NCBI GenBank assembly: GCA_035536185.1
Contig: DATLOM010000061.1
Coordinates: forward strand, 31,704 to 95,703
Length of the DNA stretch: 64,000 bases
Direction: 5' to 3'
Origin: GCA-2861595 sp035536185
Lineage (GTDB): Bacteria; Actinomycetota; Acidimicrobiia; Acidimicrobiales; GCA-2861595
Position numbers and translations under genes: made by a program. The notes beneath the pieces are model-generated. The model worked only from the letters and a program-made list of their open reading frames with translations, was not told the DNA's origin and made no database searches. Positions 7,982 through 16,443 of the stretch are shown one piece after another (position 1 is the first letter of the stretch; every line of letters begins with the position of its first letter).

Positions 7982-9255
7982 GCCCGAGCACCCTCGCCGT
8001 CATCGGTACGGGCTACGTGGGTCTCACCACCGGCGCCTACCTGGCCCATCTGGGTCACTCCGTCGTGTGCGCCGACGTGGTGCCCGAGAAGGTAGAGCGC
8101 CTGTCGCGGGGGGAGATCCCGATGTTCGAGACGGGCCTCGAGGACCTGGTTCGCGAAGGGATCAACGGGAACCGCCTCTCGTTCGTGGTCGGCGCCGCCG
8201 CCGCCGTGCCCCAAGCCGACTTCGTCTTCCTGTGCGTCCCCACCCCGCAGGGAGAGGACGGCTCCGCCGACCTCGCCTACATCGAGGCGGCCGCCCGGGA
8301 GATCGCCCCTCTGCTGAGGCCCGAGACCGTGGTCATCAACAAGTCCACGGTGCCGGTCGGGTCTTCGCGGGTGGTGGAACAGGCCATCCGGCGGGACGAC
8401 ATCTTCGTCGTCTCGAACCCGGAGTTCCTCCGGGAGGGCTCCGCCGTCCATGACTGCCTCCATCCCGATCGCATCGTCATCGGGAGCGACGACCAGGCTG
8501 CGGCCATGCGCGTGGCCTCGCTCTTCGAGCGGCTCGAGGCCCCGCTCATAGTCACCGATCCGGCGTCGGCCGAGGCCATCAAGTACGCCTCCAACGCCTT
8601 CCTCGCCACCAAGGTCTCCTTCGTCAACGCCGTGGCCAATCTCTGCGAGGCGGTGGGCGCCGACGTACGTGAGGTCGTGCTCGGCATGGGTTACGACCGG
8701 CGTATCGGCTTCGAGTTCCTGAAGCCGGGACCGGGGTGGGGGGGCTCGTGCTTCGGCAAGGACACCCGGGCCCTCATACGGCTGGCCGAGGACGGTGGGT
8801 ACGACTTCAGCCTCCTCCGCGGTGTCGTGGCCGTCAACGAGCAGCAGTACGACCGGGTGGTCGACAAGGTCGAGCGGATGGCCGGGGGGAGCCTGGCCGG
8901 GACCGCCGTCGCCGCCTGGGGCCTGTCGTTCAAGGCCCGCACCGACGACACCCGGGACTCGCCGGCGGTAGCCGTCATCCGGCGCCTCCAGGGCCGCGGT
9001 GCCACGGTCCGGGCCTACGATCCCGCCGCCACGGGGAACCTCGAGGACATCGTGCGGGTCGAGGACCCGTACTCGGTGTGCGCAGGCGCCGAGGTGCTGG
9101 TCGTCCTCACCGAGTGGGACGAGTTCCGGTGGCTGGACCTCGACAAGGTGCGCGACGCCATGGCCCACCCCCGGATCGTGGACGCCCGGAACCTTCTCGA
9201 CCCCATGGCCGTGCGCCGAAAGGGCTTTGCCTACGAGGGCCTGGGACGTCTGTGA
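7978..9255 (+). CDS. ugd: UDP-glucose 6-dehydrogenase
   Basis: NAD-dependent oxidation of UDP-glucose to UDP-glucuronate. The 425-residue protein begins with the GTGYVGLTTGAYLAHLGH dinucleotide-binding loop. It has NKSTVPVGSS, NPEFLREGSAV and the catalytic-cysteine motif PGPGWGGSCFGKDT near residues 251-264, and ends with the UDP-binding C-terminal domain (SFKARTDDTRDSP). The length is normal. Its product is the substrate of the next gene, UDP-xylose synthase, with which it overlaps by four bases. Confidence 0.96.
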   Translation: MSPSTLAVIGTGYVGLTTGAYLAHLGHSVVCADVVPEKVERLSRGEIPMFETGLEDLVREGINGNRLSFVVGAAAAVPQADFVFLCVPTPQGEDGSADLAYIEAAAREIAPLLRPETVVINKSTVPVGSSRVVEQAIRRDDIFVVSNPEFLREGSAVHDCLHPDRIVIGSDDQAAAMRVASLFERLEAPLIVTDPASAEAIKYASNAFLATKVSFVNAVANLCEAVGADVREVVLGMGYDRRIGFEFLKPGPGWGGSCFGKDTRALIRLAEDGGYDFSLLRGVVAVNEQQYDRVVDKVERMAGGSLAGTAVAAWGLSFKARTDDTRDSPAVAVIRRLQGRGATVRAYDPAATGNLEDIVRVEDPYSVCAGAEVLVVLTEWDEFRWLDLDKVRDAMAHPRIVDARNLLDPMAVRRKGFAYEGLGRL

Positions 9256-10190
9256 GGGTCGTCGTCACCGGCGGTGCCGGCTTCCTCGGCTCGCACCTCT
9301 GCGACCGCCTCCTGCAGCGGGGCGACGAGGTGATCGCCGTCGACAACCTCCTGACCGGGCGCCTGGACAACCTCGCCCACCTGTTCGGCGAGGAGCGTTT
9401 CAGGTTCCAGCACCACAACGTGAGCACCTTCGTCCACGTGCCCGGGCCGGTAGATGCCGTCCTGCACTTTGCCAGTCCCGCCTCGCCCCGCGACTACCTG
9501 GAGATGCCCATCCAGACGCTGAAGGTGGGGTCCCTCGGCACCCACAACCTGCTCGGCCTGGCCAAGGACAAGGGCGCCCGCTTCCTGCTGGCCTCCACCA
9601 GCGAGGTCTACGGGGACCCCCAGGTCCATCCCCAGACCGAGGACTACTGGGGCCACGTCAACCCGGTCGGTCCCCGCGGCGTGTACGACGAGGCGAAGCG
9701 CTTCGCCGAGGCCATGACCATGGCGTACCACCGCTACCACGGCGTGGAGGTGCGAATCGCCCGGATCTTCAACACCTACGGGCCCCGCCTCCGTCCGGGC
9801 GACGGGCGCGTCGTGTCGAACTTCCTCTCCCAGGCGCTGGACGGCAAGCCCATCACGATCTACGGCGACGGCAGCCAGACCCGCAGCTTCTGTTACGTGG
9901 AGGACGAGGTGACCGGTCTCCTCGGCCTGCTCGGGTCCGACTGCGTCGGGCCCATGAACGTCGGCAACCCGACGGAGTGGACGGTCAGGGACCTGGCCGA
10001 GCTGGTGCTCGAGGTGACCGGGTCCTCGTCCGAGCTGGTTCACGAGCCGCTTCCCGTGGACGATCCCACCCAGCGCCGGCCCGACATCTCGCTGGCCAAG
10101 GAGGTCCTCGGATGGGAGCCCCGCATCCAGCTTCGGGAAGGCCTGGTCCGCACCGCCGAGTGGCTCGGGTCCGTCAAGCCCGCACCATGA
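9252..10190 (+). CDS. UDP-glucuronate decarboxylase (UDP-xylose synthase)
   Basis: Decarboxylates UDP-glucuronate to UDP-xylose. The 312-residue SDR protein contains the almost invariant signature run of this family: ASPASPRDYLEMPIQTLKV, then LASTSEVYGDP, HPQTEDYWG and YDEAKRFAEA with the YxxxK lysine. The GTG start gives MRVVVTGGAGFLGSH. It is coupled to ugd by a GTGA overlap, so the pair forms a UDP-glucose to UDP-xylose module. This implies xylose or a derived pentose in the surface glycan. Confidence 0.94.
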   Translation: MRVVVTGGAGFLGSHLCDRLLQRGDEVIAVDNLLTGRLDNLAHLFGEERFRFQHHNVSTFVHVPGPVDAVLHFASPASPRDYLEMPIQTLKVGSLGTHNLLGLAKDKGARFLLASTSEVYGDPQVHPQTEDYWGHVNPVGPRGVYDEAKRFAEAMTMAYHRYHGVEVRIARIFNTYGPRLRPGDGRVVSNFLSQALDGKPITIYGDGSQTRSFCYVEDEVTGLLGLLGSDCVGPMNVGNPTEWTVRDLAELVLEVTGSSSELVHEPLPVDDPTQRRPDISLAKEVLGWEPRIQLREGLVRTAEWLGSVKPAP

Positions 10191-10915
10191 CCGACGAGCA
10201 GGCTGAGCACGCTCCGGCGTTCAAGCGCCTCTCTGTCCTCGTGCCCGTGTTCAACGAGCGGGTGACGGTGGGCGAGATCCTCCGGCGCATGCGCCGCGTG
10301 GAGCTGCCGGTCGACCTCGAGATCATCGTGGTGGACGACGGCTCCACCGACGGTACCGACAAGGTGCTCGCCGCCCTGGAGGACTCAACGGTCATGGTGC
10401 TCACCCACCCCGAGAACCGCGGAAAGGGCGCGTGCATCCGCACGGCCCTGGCCTGCGCCCACGGCGACCTGGTGCTCGTCCAGGACGCCGACCTGGAGTA
10501 CGACCCCCAGGACTGGCCGGCCCTGCTCGCCCCGGTGCTGCGGGGCCGCGCCCGCGTGGTCTACGGCAGCCGCTTCCTGGGGGAGCGCCAGACGATGCCT
10601 TTCACGCGGCATCTCGGCAACCGGCTGCTGTCGCTGGCCACCGACGTGCTGTACAACACGAACCTCTCCGACCTCGAGACCTGTTACAAGCTGTTCGACC
10701 GCTCGGTCCTCGATGCCATCACCATCGAGTCCGACGGCTTCGACTTCGAGCCCGAGATCACGGCCAAGATCCTCAGGGCGGGCATCCCGGTGTACGAGGT
10801 GCCCATCTCCTTTGCCGGCCGCGAGCCCACCGAGGGCATGAAGTTCACCGGCGCCGACGCCGCTCGCGCCCTCGGCACCCTGGTCCGCTACCGCTTCCGG
10901 CGGGAGCGCACTTGA
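10187..10915 (+). CDS. Glycosyltransferase family 2, polyprenyl-phosphate sugar transferase-like
   Basis: 242-residue GT2 enzyme with LSVLVPVFNERVTVGEIL, VDDGSTDGTD and the metal-binding DADLEYDPQDW motif. LETCYKLFDRSVLD and FEPEITAKIL resemble dolichyl/polyprenyl-phosphate mannose or glucose synthases. There is no transmembrane segment, so it would work at the cytoplasmic membrane face. It probably charges a lipid carrier with a sugar for export or for later transferases. It is coupled to both neighbours by four-base overlaps (ATGA before, TTGA after). Donor and acceptor are not determinable here. Confidence 0.85.
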   Translation: MTDEQAEHAPAFKRLSVLVPVFNERVTVGEILRRMRRVELPVDLEIIVVDDGSTDGTDKVLAALEDSTVMVLTHPENRGKGACIRTALACAHGDLVLVQDADLEYDPQDWPALLAPVLRGRARVVYGSRFLGERQTMPFTRHLGNRLLSLATDVLYNTNLSDLETCYKLFDRSVLDAITIESDGFDFEPEITAKILRAGIPVYEVPISFAGREPTEGMKFTGADAARALGTLVRYRFRRERT

Positions 10916-11814
10916 CCGACTCGGGCGTGAGCGCGGTGGTGGTCAACTACAACGCCCGGGAGCACCTGCTCGAGTGCGTCCGGAGCCTCCGCACCGAGGG
11001 CGTGAGCGACATCGTCGTGGTCGACAACGGCTCCACCGACGGCTCCGAAGAAGCCCTCAGGCGAGTCGAGCCGGACACCGTGTGGCTGCCGAGCGGCTCC
11101 AACCTCGGTTACGGCAGCGGCGCCAACCGGGGTGCGGCCAAGGCCTCGGGTGACCTGCTCCTGGTGTGCAACGCCGACGTCGTGGTGGAGCCAGGTTCGG
11201 TGAAGGCCCTGGCCGGCACCATGGAGGCCGACGAGGGGCTGGCCATCGTCGGGCCCCGCATCGAGGACACTGCCGGCGAGGTCTACCCGTCGCCGAGGAC
11301 GTTTCCCGATCTCGGCGTCGCTCTCGGCCACGCCTTCCTCGGGCTCGTCTCCCCCGCCAATCGCTTCACCCGCCGCTACCGGATGCTCGACTGGGACCAC
11401 GGCCCGAGCAGCTCGGTCGACTGGGTGTCGGGAGCCTGCTTCCTGGTCCGGCGCACGGCGTGGGAGTCCCTGGGCGGGTTCGACGAGGCCTACTTCATGT
11501 ACGTCGAGGACGTCGACCTGTGCTGGAGGGCGGCGCGGGCGGGATGGCGGGTCGGTTTCGAGCCCGCCGCGCGGGTGCTCCACGTGCAGGGTGTCTCCAC
11601 CGATCTGGCCCCGTACCACATGATCGTGGAGCATCACCGCTCCCTGCTCCGGTTCTCGTGGCGGTCGACCACCGGGCCCCGGCGGGCCCTCCTGCCCCTG
11701 GTCTGGGTCGGGCTCGCCGCCCGTGCCGCGCTGGCCTGCGCGCACCGGGCCCTGCAGTCCCGGCACGCCCGCACTGGGGGTACCCGCTCCGGGCATCGTC
11801 ACCGGGCACGGTAG
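10912..11814 (+). CDS. Glycosyltransferase family 2, WbbL-like rhamnosyltransferase candidate
   Basis: 300-residue GT2 protein starting at TTG 10912 in a TTGA overlap. It has VVVNYNAREHLLECV, VVDNGSTDGSEEAL, NLGYGSGANRGA, the CNADVVVEPGS metal motif, and WVSGACFLVRRTAWES with GGFDEAYFMYVEDVDLCWR. These are hallmarks of the WbbL rhamnosyltransferase subgroup. In mycobacteria WbbL1 sits beside rmlD and builds the rhamnosyl-GlcNAc linker of arabinogalactan; an equivalent linker role here is inferred from context. A short hydrophobic, basic C-terminus (residues 255-300) suggests membrane association. Confidence 0.85.
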   Translation: MTDSGVSAVVVNYNAREHLLECVRSLRTEGVSDIVVVDNGSTDGSEEALRRVEPDTVWLPSGSNLGYGSGANRGAAKASGDLLLVCNADVVVEPGSVKALAGTMEADEGLAIVGPRIEDTAGEVYPSPRTFPDLGVALGHAFLGLVSPANRFTRRYRMLDWDHGPSSSVDWVSGACFLVRRTAWESLGGFDEAYFMYVEDVDLCWRAARAGWRVGFEPAARVLHVQGVSTDLAPYHMIVEHHRSLLRFSWRSTTGPRRALLPLVWVGLAARAALACAHRALQSRHARTGGTRSGHRHRAR

Positions 11815-11817
11815 GTT
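11812..11817 (+). promoter_or_regulatory. Putative -10 box (TAGGTT)
   Basis: TAGGTT ends 6 bases before the ATG at 11824 and overlaps the stop codon of the preceding glycosyltransferase, consistent with a leaderless internal promoter. Confidence 0.4.
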
Positions 11818-11823
11818 CCCCCT

Positions 11824-12660
11824 ATGGGCAAGGCGTCGACTTCGAAGAAGGTGGCCCGCGCGGCCAGCACCGGTGGGGGCCGCACCAGCCGCGGCGCCAG
11901 GCCCTGGGGCTGGTACACGGCCATGGGACTGGTGGTGGTCCTGGGCCTGGTGACGATCGTGTTCAGCCGCAACGAGCGCCAGGAGGTGGCATCGGCCCGG
12001 CCCACCATCCGTGACCACTGGCACACCGCCTACGGGTTCTACAACTGCACCAAGTTCGAGCCGCAGCTGCCCCAGCCGGCCACGCTGATCGGCTTGCACA
12101 CCCACACCGACGGGCTGATCCACGTAGAGCCCCAGAACAGCCAGGACACGGGCAAAGGCGCCACCGTCGGCCGTTTCGCCAGCGGCCAACCGGGCTTCGA
12201 GCTGAAACCCGGCGAGATGAGCTATCCCGGGGCCAAGCCCGTCAAGGACGGCCAGAAGTGCGGGGACAAGGAGGCCACCCTGCAGATGTGGGTCTGGGAC
12301 AACGAGAAGGACGAGAAAGGCCGCCGCGTTCCCGGCGACCCGCGGAGGGTCCGCATCCGGGACAACATGCTGCTGACGATCGCCTTCGTTCCCGAGGGCA
12401 CCGACGTGCCCAAGCCGCCCTCCGTGGGCAACCTCAAGAACCCCAACGCCAACGAAGGTGGAGCAGGCGGTTCCGCGCCGCCGGCGTCGACCAACATCTC
12501 CATCCCCGGGGTCCCGGGTGCACCGACCGAAGGAGTGCCGGGAGCGCCGCCGGGCTCCACTCCGGGCGAACCACCGCCAGAGGGTTCCGTGCCCCCCGCC
12601 TCCGGCGCACCACCGGCCTCCGCACCCCCCGCCGAGCCCCCGCCCACGCCTGCCCAGTGA
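11824..12660 (+). CDS. Uncharacterised single-pass membrane protein with His-rich ectodomain and Pro-rich tail
   Basis: 278 residues with a basic N-terminus, one transmembrane helix at about 34-50 and an extracytoplasmic domain. That domain carries DHWHTAYGFYNCTKF and then GLHTHTDGLIHVEP: a cluster of His, Asp and Glu residues that looks like a metal site, plus two well-spaced cysteines (NCTKF and QKCGDK). From about residue 205 it is Pro/Gly/Ala low complexity, probably crossing the wall. I do not recognise a characterised family. It sits between the WbbL-like transferase and manC (GTGA overlap with the latter), so a role at the surface glycan is plausible but unproven. Confidence 0.75.
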   Translation: MGKASTSKKVARAASTGGGRTSRGARPWGWYTAMGLVVVLGLVTIVFSRNERQEVASARPTIRDHWHTAYGFYNCTKFEPQLPQPATLIGLHTHTDGLIHVEPQNSQDTGKGATVGRFASGQPGFELKPGEMSYPGAKPVKDGQKCGDKEATLQMWVWDNEKDEKGRRVPGDPRRVRIRDNMLLTIAFVPEGTDVPKPPSVGNLKNPNANEGGAGGSAPPASTNISIPGVPGAPTEGVPGAPPGSTPGEPPPEGSVPPASGAPPASAPPAEPPPTPAQ

Positions 12661-13730
12661 GAGCTGTAGTCCTGGTCGGCGGTGAGGGAACGCGGCTGCG
12701 GCCCCTGACGTTCACGACACCCAAGCAGCTGCTGCCGGTGGCCGAGGTGACGATGATCGAGCGGGTCGTCTCCCACCTCGCCGCCCACGGTGTGGACGAC
12801 GTCGTGCTGTCGATGGGCTACCGCCCTGACGCCTTTCTCTCGATGTTCCCCGACAACCGTTGCGCCGGCGTCGCCCTGAGCTACGCCGTGGAGCCGACAC
12901 CGCTCGACACCGCCGGCGCCATCCGCTTCGCGGCTCTCGACGCCGGCATCGAGAGCACGTTCCTCGTCGTCAACGGCGATGTCCTGACCGGGATGGACAT
13001 CGGTGCCCTCATCGACTTCCACCGCTCGAGCGGTGGCGAGGCGACGATCAGCCTGGTTCCGGTGGAAGATCCCTCCCGGTTCGGTGTCGTGCCCACCGAC
13101 GCCGACGGGCGGGTCATCGCCTTCATCGAGAAGCCGCCCGCCGGCGAGGCACCGACCAACCTGGTGAACGCGGGGACCTATGTGCTCGAGCCGCGGGTGC
13201 TGACGAGGATCGCCGGCGACCGCCGTGCCTCGATCGAGCGCGAGACGTTCCCCGCCCTCGTGGCCGAGAGGTCTCTGTTCGCCTTGGCCTCGCCGGCGTA
13301 CTGGATCGACGCAGGGACGCCGAGTGAGTACCTACGGGCCAACCTCGACCTCATCTCCGGGGCCCAGGGGAAGCCGGCGCCCGGCGCCCGCTCCGCCGGC
13401 GGGGGAGCCTGGCACATGGGTGGCCCCGTAGTCGATGCCGCGGCCACACCGGGCTCCCTGATAGGCGATGCCGCCTTCGTGGGTAAGAAGGCCGAGGTGC
13501 ACACCTCGGTGATCGGCGCCGGCTCCCGAGTGGAGGATGCGGCGGTGACCAGGTCGGTGCTGCTGCCCGGCGCAGTGGTGCACCGTGGAGCCAGGATCGA
13601 GGACTCCATCCTCGGCGCCGGCGCGGTGGTCGGCAGGGGAGCTACCGTCACCGGGCTCGCCGTCGTCGGCGATGGCGTGAGGGTGCAGCCCGGCGTGCAG
13701 CTCGACGGCGTGCGGACCCCGGCCGCGTGA
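12657..13730 (+). CDS. manC: Mannose-1-phosphate guanylyltransferase-like nucleotidyltransferase
   Basis: Expected to make GDP-mannose from GTP and mannose-1-phosphate. The 357-residue protein has GGEGTRLRPLTFTTPKQLL, NGDVLTGMD, FIEKPPAGEAP, NAGTYVLEP and YWIDAGTPSEYL. A C-terminal left-handed beta-helix runs from about residue 255 to the end (SVIGAGSRVEDA, SILGAGAVVGRGA). Architecture and position match actinobacterial ManC (Rv3264c). It is coupled to galE by a GTGA overlap. Another hexose nucleotidyltransferase specificity cannot be excluded. Confidence 0.82.
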   Translation: MRAVVLVGGEGTRLRPLTFTTPKQLLPVAEVTMIERVVSHLAAHGVDDVVLSMGYRPDAFLSMFPDNRCAGVALSYAVEPTPLDTAGAIRFAALDAGIESTFLVVNGDVLTGMDIGALIDFHRSSGGEATISLVPVEDPSRFGVVPTDADGRVIAFIEKPPAGEAPTNLVNAGTYVLEPRVLTRIAGDRRASIERETFPALVAERSLFALASPAYWIDAGTPSEYLRANLDLISGAQGKPAPGARSAGGGAWHMGGPVVDAAATPGSLIGDAAFVGKKAEVHTSVIGAGSRVEDAAVTRSVLLPGAVVHRGARIEDSILGAGAVVGRGATVTGLAVVGDGVRVQPGVQLDGVRTPAA

Positions 13731-14701
13731 AGACCCTCGTGACGGGCGGGGCCGGGTTCATCGGCTCCAACCTGGTGGACCGCCTCCTGGCCGAGGGGAA
13801 CGCCGTCGACGTGGTCGACGACCTCTCCAGCGGCTCGCTGTCCAATCTGGCCGATGCCCGCTCTCGGGCGGGTGGGCCGCAGCACCTGAGCTTCTCCCGC
13901 CTCGACGTGCGATCAGAGCAGGTAGTCGACCTCATCGCCCGGCAGCGCCCGGAGGTGATCTTCCACCTCGCCGCCCAGGCCGACGTGCGGGTGTCGGTCG
14001 AGCGGCCCGCCTTCGATGCCGACGTGAACATCCTCGGCACCCTCCAGGTGCTCGAGGGCGCCCGCCGGGCCGGCACCAGGAAGGTCGTGTTCGCCTCGAG
14101 TGGTGGGACGCTCTACGGGGAGGTCGATCCGGATGACCTCCCGGTGCAGGAGTCGCATCCGCAACGCCCGGTTTCCCCCTACGGCGTGGCCAAGAAGGCG
14201 GCCGCCGACTACCTCTACGCCTACCGCGAGCTGCACGAGCTGGAGTTCAGCGCGCTGGCTCTGGCCAACGTCTACGGCCCCCGCCAGGACCCGCACGGCG
14301 AGGCCGGTGTCGTGGCCATCTTCGCCGGCCGGCTACTCGGAGGTCAGACCTGCACGATCTTCGGCGAGGGCGAGCAGACCCGCGACTTCGTCTACGTCGA
14401 CGACGTGGTCGACGCCTTCGTGCGGGCCGCGACGCGCGGGGGTGGCCTCATCATGAACATCGGCACCGGTGCCGAGACCTCGGTGAACCGGCTGTACCAC
14501 ACCATGGCTGCCGCGGCCGGGGTGACCGGCCACCCCCAGTACGCCCCGCCCCGCCCCGGTGAGCTGCAGCGCTCGTCCCTCGACCCGGGCCGGGCCGCCA
14601 TGCAGCTGGGTTGGAAGCCGTGGACCACCCTCGAGGAAGGCACCGCCGCCGTTCTCGAGTGGTTCCGCACCCGCCCCGCCGCCGCTGCCCCCTCCGCCTA
14701 G
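13727..14701 (+). CDS. galE: NAD-dependent epimerase, probable UDP-glucose 4-epimerase
   Basis: 324-residue extended SDR with GGAGFIGSNLVDRLL, FHLAAQADVRVSV, SSGGTLYGE and the active-site SPYGVAKKAAADY (YxxxK). ANVYGPRQDP and GEGEQTRDFVYVDD follow. The GalE-like group converts UDP-glucose to UDP-galactose, but related enzymes act on UDP-GlcNAc or UDP-GlcA, so the exact substrate is uncertain. GTG start overlapping the manC stop. It ends the plus-strand run and converges on cofE across 28 bases. Confidence 0.82.
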   Translation: MKTLVTGGAGFIGSNLVDRLLAEGNAVDVVDDLSSGSLSNLADARSRAGGPQHLSFSRLDVRSEQVVDLIARQRPEVIFHLAAQADVRVSVERPAFDADVNILGTLQVLEGARRAGTRKVVFASSGGTLYGEVDPDDLPVQESHPQRPVSPYGVAKKAAADYLYAYRELHELEFSALALANVYGPRQDPHGEAGVVAIFAGRLLGGQTCTIFGEGEQTRDFVYVDDVVDAFVRAATRGGGLIMNIGTGAETSVNRLYHTMAAAAGVTGHPQYAPPRPGELQRSSLDPGRAAMQLGWKPWTTLEEGTAAVLEWFRTRPAAAAPSA

Positions 14702-14729
14702 TTGCCTGACGGGGCACCAGAGGCGACGA

Positions 14730-15428
14730 TCAGCGGAAGAGGTCCTCTGCGGGTGGGCGCACGATCTCGGCCCGTACCGAAGCCTCACGCAGCCAGGCGG
14801 GATCGACTCCGCGGACGACGGCCGCCGCTGTGCCCGTCGACTTGCCCATGACCAGCTCTGCCGCCCCGGCCAGCTCGTCGGCCAAGCAGACCTCGGTGCT
14901 GGCGAGGGGTCGCCCGAGGGCGTCGGTCGTCCCGCGCAGGTCCACCACCGCGGCCACGCCGGCGCAGCCGATGGCCACGTCGACGAGGCCCCGCCGCCAC
15001 GGGCGCCCGAACGTGTCGGAGACGATGACTCCCACGTCCACGCCGGCGCGGGCCCACAGTCCGGCCCGTAACCGCCGTGCCGACCGGTCGGGGTCGAGGG
15101 GGAGCAGGGCGGCGGTGCCCGGCTCCAGGTTGGAGACGTCCACGCCGGCGTTGGCGCAGATGAAGCCGTGACGGGTCTCGCTGATGACGAGGTCCCCCCG
15201 CCGGCGCAGCACCCGCACCGACTCCTGCTCCACCAGGCGCAGATAGTCGGCCCGCTCCTCCCCGCCCTGACCGACTGGCGACAGTCGCCCCTCGGCTTTC
15301 GACACGACCTTCTGGGTGACCACGACCACGTCGCCGGCCATCAGCACGGCGGCGTCGGCGATCAGTTCGGCGAGTACGTCGCCTGGTCGCACCTCGGGCA
15401 GGCCCTCGACGGGAATGACCGAGATCAA
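14730..15428 (-). CDS. cofE: Coenzyme F420-0:L-glutamate ligase
   Basis: Adds glutamates to F420-0 using GTP. The 232-residue protein has VVVTQKVVSKAEGR, ETRHGFICANAGVDVSN and VIVSDTFGRPWRRG, all CofE signatures. Mycobacterial FbiB fuses this domain to a C-terminal nitroreductase-like domain of similar size. Here that domain is absent, so the protein is the stand-alone CofE form. It lies 16 bases downstream of cofD and is surely co-transcribed with it. Confidence 0.93.
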   Translation of the reverse strand: MISVIPVEGLPEVRPGDVLAELIADAAVLMAGDVVVVTQKVVSKAEGRLSPVGQGGEERADYLRLVEQESVRVLRRRGDLVISETRHGFICANAGVDVSNLEPGTAALLPLDPDRSARRLRAGLWARAGVDVGVIVSDTFGRPWRRGLVDVAIGCAGVAAVVDLRGTTDALGRPLASTEVCLADELAGAAELVMGKSTGTAAAVVRGVDPAWLREASVRAEIVRPPAEDLFR

Positions 15429-15444
15429 GGTGGCGGCGCCATCT

Positions 15445-16386
15445 TCAGCGGTTGGCCGCGAGCACGACCCGGGCCAGCGCCGCCGCCTCGGCCGGTCCGG
15501 ACATGATCGTCGGGGCCACCACCGCCCGCAGTCCCTCGGCCTCCACGGCGCCGCTCAGCTCACGGTCCGCCTCGTCGATCACCAGCGTGCCGGCGAGGGG
15601 TGCGTAGAGGCGGGCGACACCGACCACCGAGACCTCGTGGCCGAGCTCGGCCATCATCCGGTCGGCCGGTCCCGTGAGGGCGGCGCCGGCGACGATCGGC
15701 GAGACCGCCACCACCTCGTCCCGCCGGGCCGCCAGCGCGTCCTCGATCCCCGGCACGGCCAGCACGGGGCCGATGGAGACGATCGGGTTGGAGGGGCAGA
15801 TCACCAGGTGCTCCGCGCTGGAGATCGCCTCCAGCACACCGGGCGCAGGGCGAGCCTCCATGGAGCCGAGGAACTTCACCGACTCGACGGGAACGCGGTG
15901 GTGCCGGCCCACGAACCACTCCTGGAAGCCCACGTCCACGGAGGTGCCCGGCACGGGGCCCGCTATGGCGATCCGCGTCTCCACTCGGTCCTCGCTCATC
16001 GGCAGCACCCGGACCTCGACCCCCCACGCCTTGGCGATCGCCGCCGCCACGCTCGACAGCGTGGCGTGCTCCGTGAGGCGCTGGGTGCGGAACAGGTGGG
16101 TGGCCAGGTCCCTGTCGCCCAGCCGGAACCACGTGTGCCCGCCGTAGCGCTCGAGCGACTCCATGACCGCCCACGTCTCCCCGGCCAGGCCCCAGCCCTG
16201 CTCGGTGTTGATCGCCCCGGCGAGGGTGTAGGTGACGGTGTCGAGGTCGGGGCATATGTGGAGCCCGTGCAGCACGATGTCGTCGCCGGTGTTGACGACG
16301 GCGGTGATATCGGCGGGGTCCATCACGTCGATCAGCCCCCGCAACAGCCGGGCGGCGCCGACGCCGCCGGCGAGGGCCACGAGCAC
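15445..16386 (-). CDS. cofD: 2-phospho-L-lactate (or phosphoenolpyruvate) transferase for F420
   Basis: Joins the guanylylated phospho-acid to the deazaflavin Fo, giving (dehydro-)F420-0. The 313-residue product has the LAGGVGAARLLRGL loop, VNTGDDIVLHGLHICPDLD, TEQGWGLAGET, WFRLGDRDLATHL and CPSNPIVSIGPVLAV. These are all strongly conserved in CofD/FbiA. GTG start at 16386 with a TAGCGT box 6 bases upstream. With cofE it shows that the organism makes F420. In mycobacteria fbiA-fbiB occupy the same neighbourhood. Confidence 0.95.
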   Translation of the reverse strand: MLVALAGGVGAARLLRGLIDVMDPADITAVVNTGDDIVLHGLHICPDLDTVTYTLAGAINTEQGWGLAGETWAVMESLERYGGHTWFRLGDRDLATHLFRTQRLTEHATLSSVAAAIAKAWGVEVRVLPMSEDRVETRIAIAGPVPGTSVDVGFQEWFVGRHHRVPVESVKFLGSMEARPAPGVLEAISSAEHLVICPSNPIVSIGPVLAVPGIEDALAARRDEVVAVSPIVAGAALTGPADRMMAELGHEVSVVGVARLYAPLAGTLVIDEADRELSGAVEAEGLRAVVAPTIMSGPAEAAALARVVLAANR

Positions 16387-16392
16387 CGGGCC

Positions 16393-16398
16393 ACGCTA
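16393..16398 (-). promoter_or_regulatory. Putative -10 box (TAGCGT) for cofD-cofE
   Basis: On the minus strand TAGCGT ends 6 bases before the cofD GTG, consistent with a leaderless transcript. It is divergent from the box at 16430. Confidence 0.5.
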
Positions 16399-16429
16399 GG
16401 CCGTCGAGGGTGGCGGGCCCGGCACCCCG

Positions 16430-16435
16430 TAGGCT
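16430..16435 (+). promoter_or_regulatory. Putative -10 box (TAGGCT) for the GT4 run
   Basis: TAGGCT ends 8 bases before the GTG at 16444. It forms a divergent pair with the cofD box within about 45 bases. Confidence 0.5.
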
Positions 16436-16443
16436 CCGCCGCC

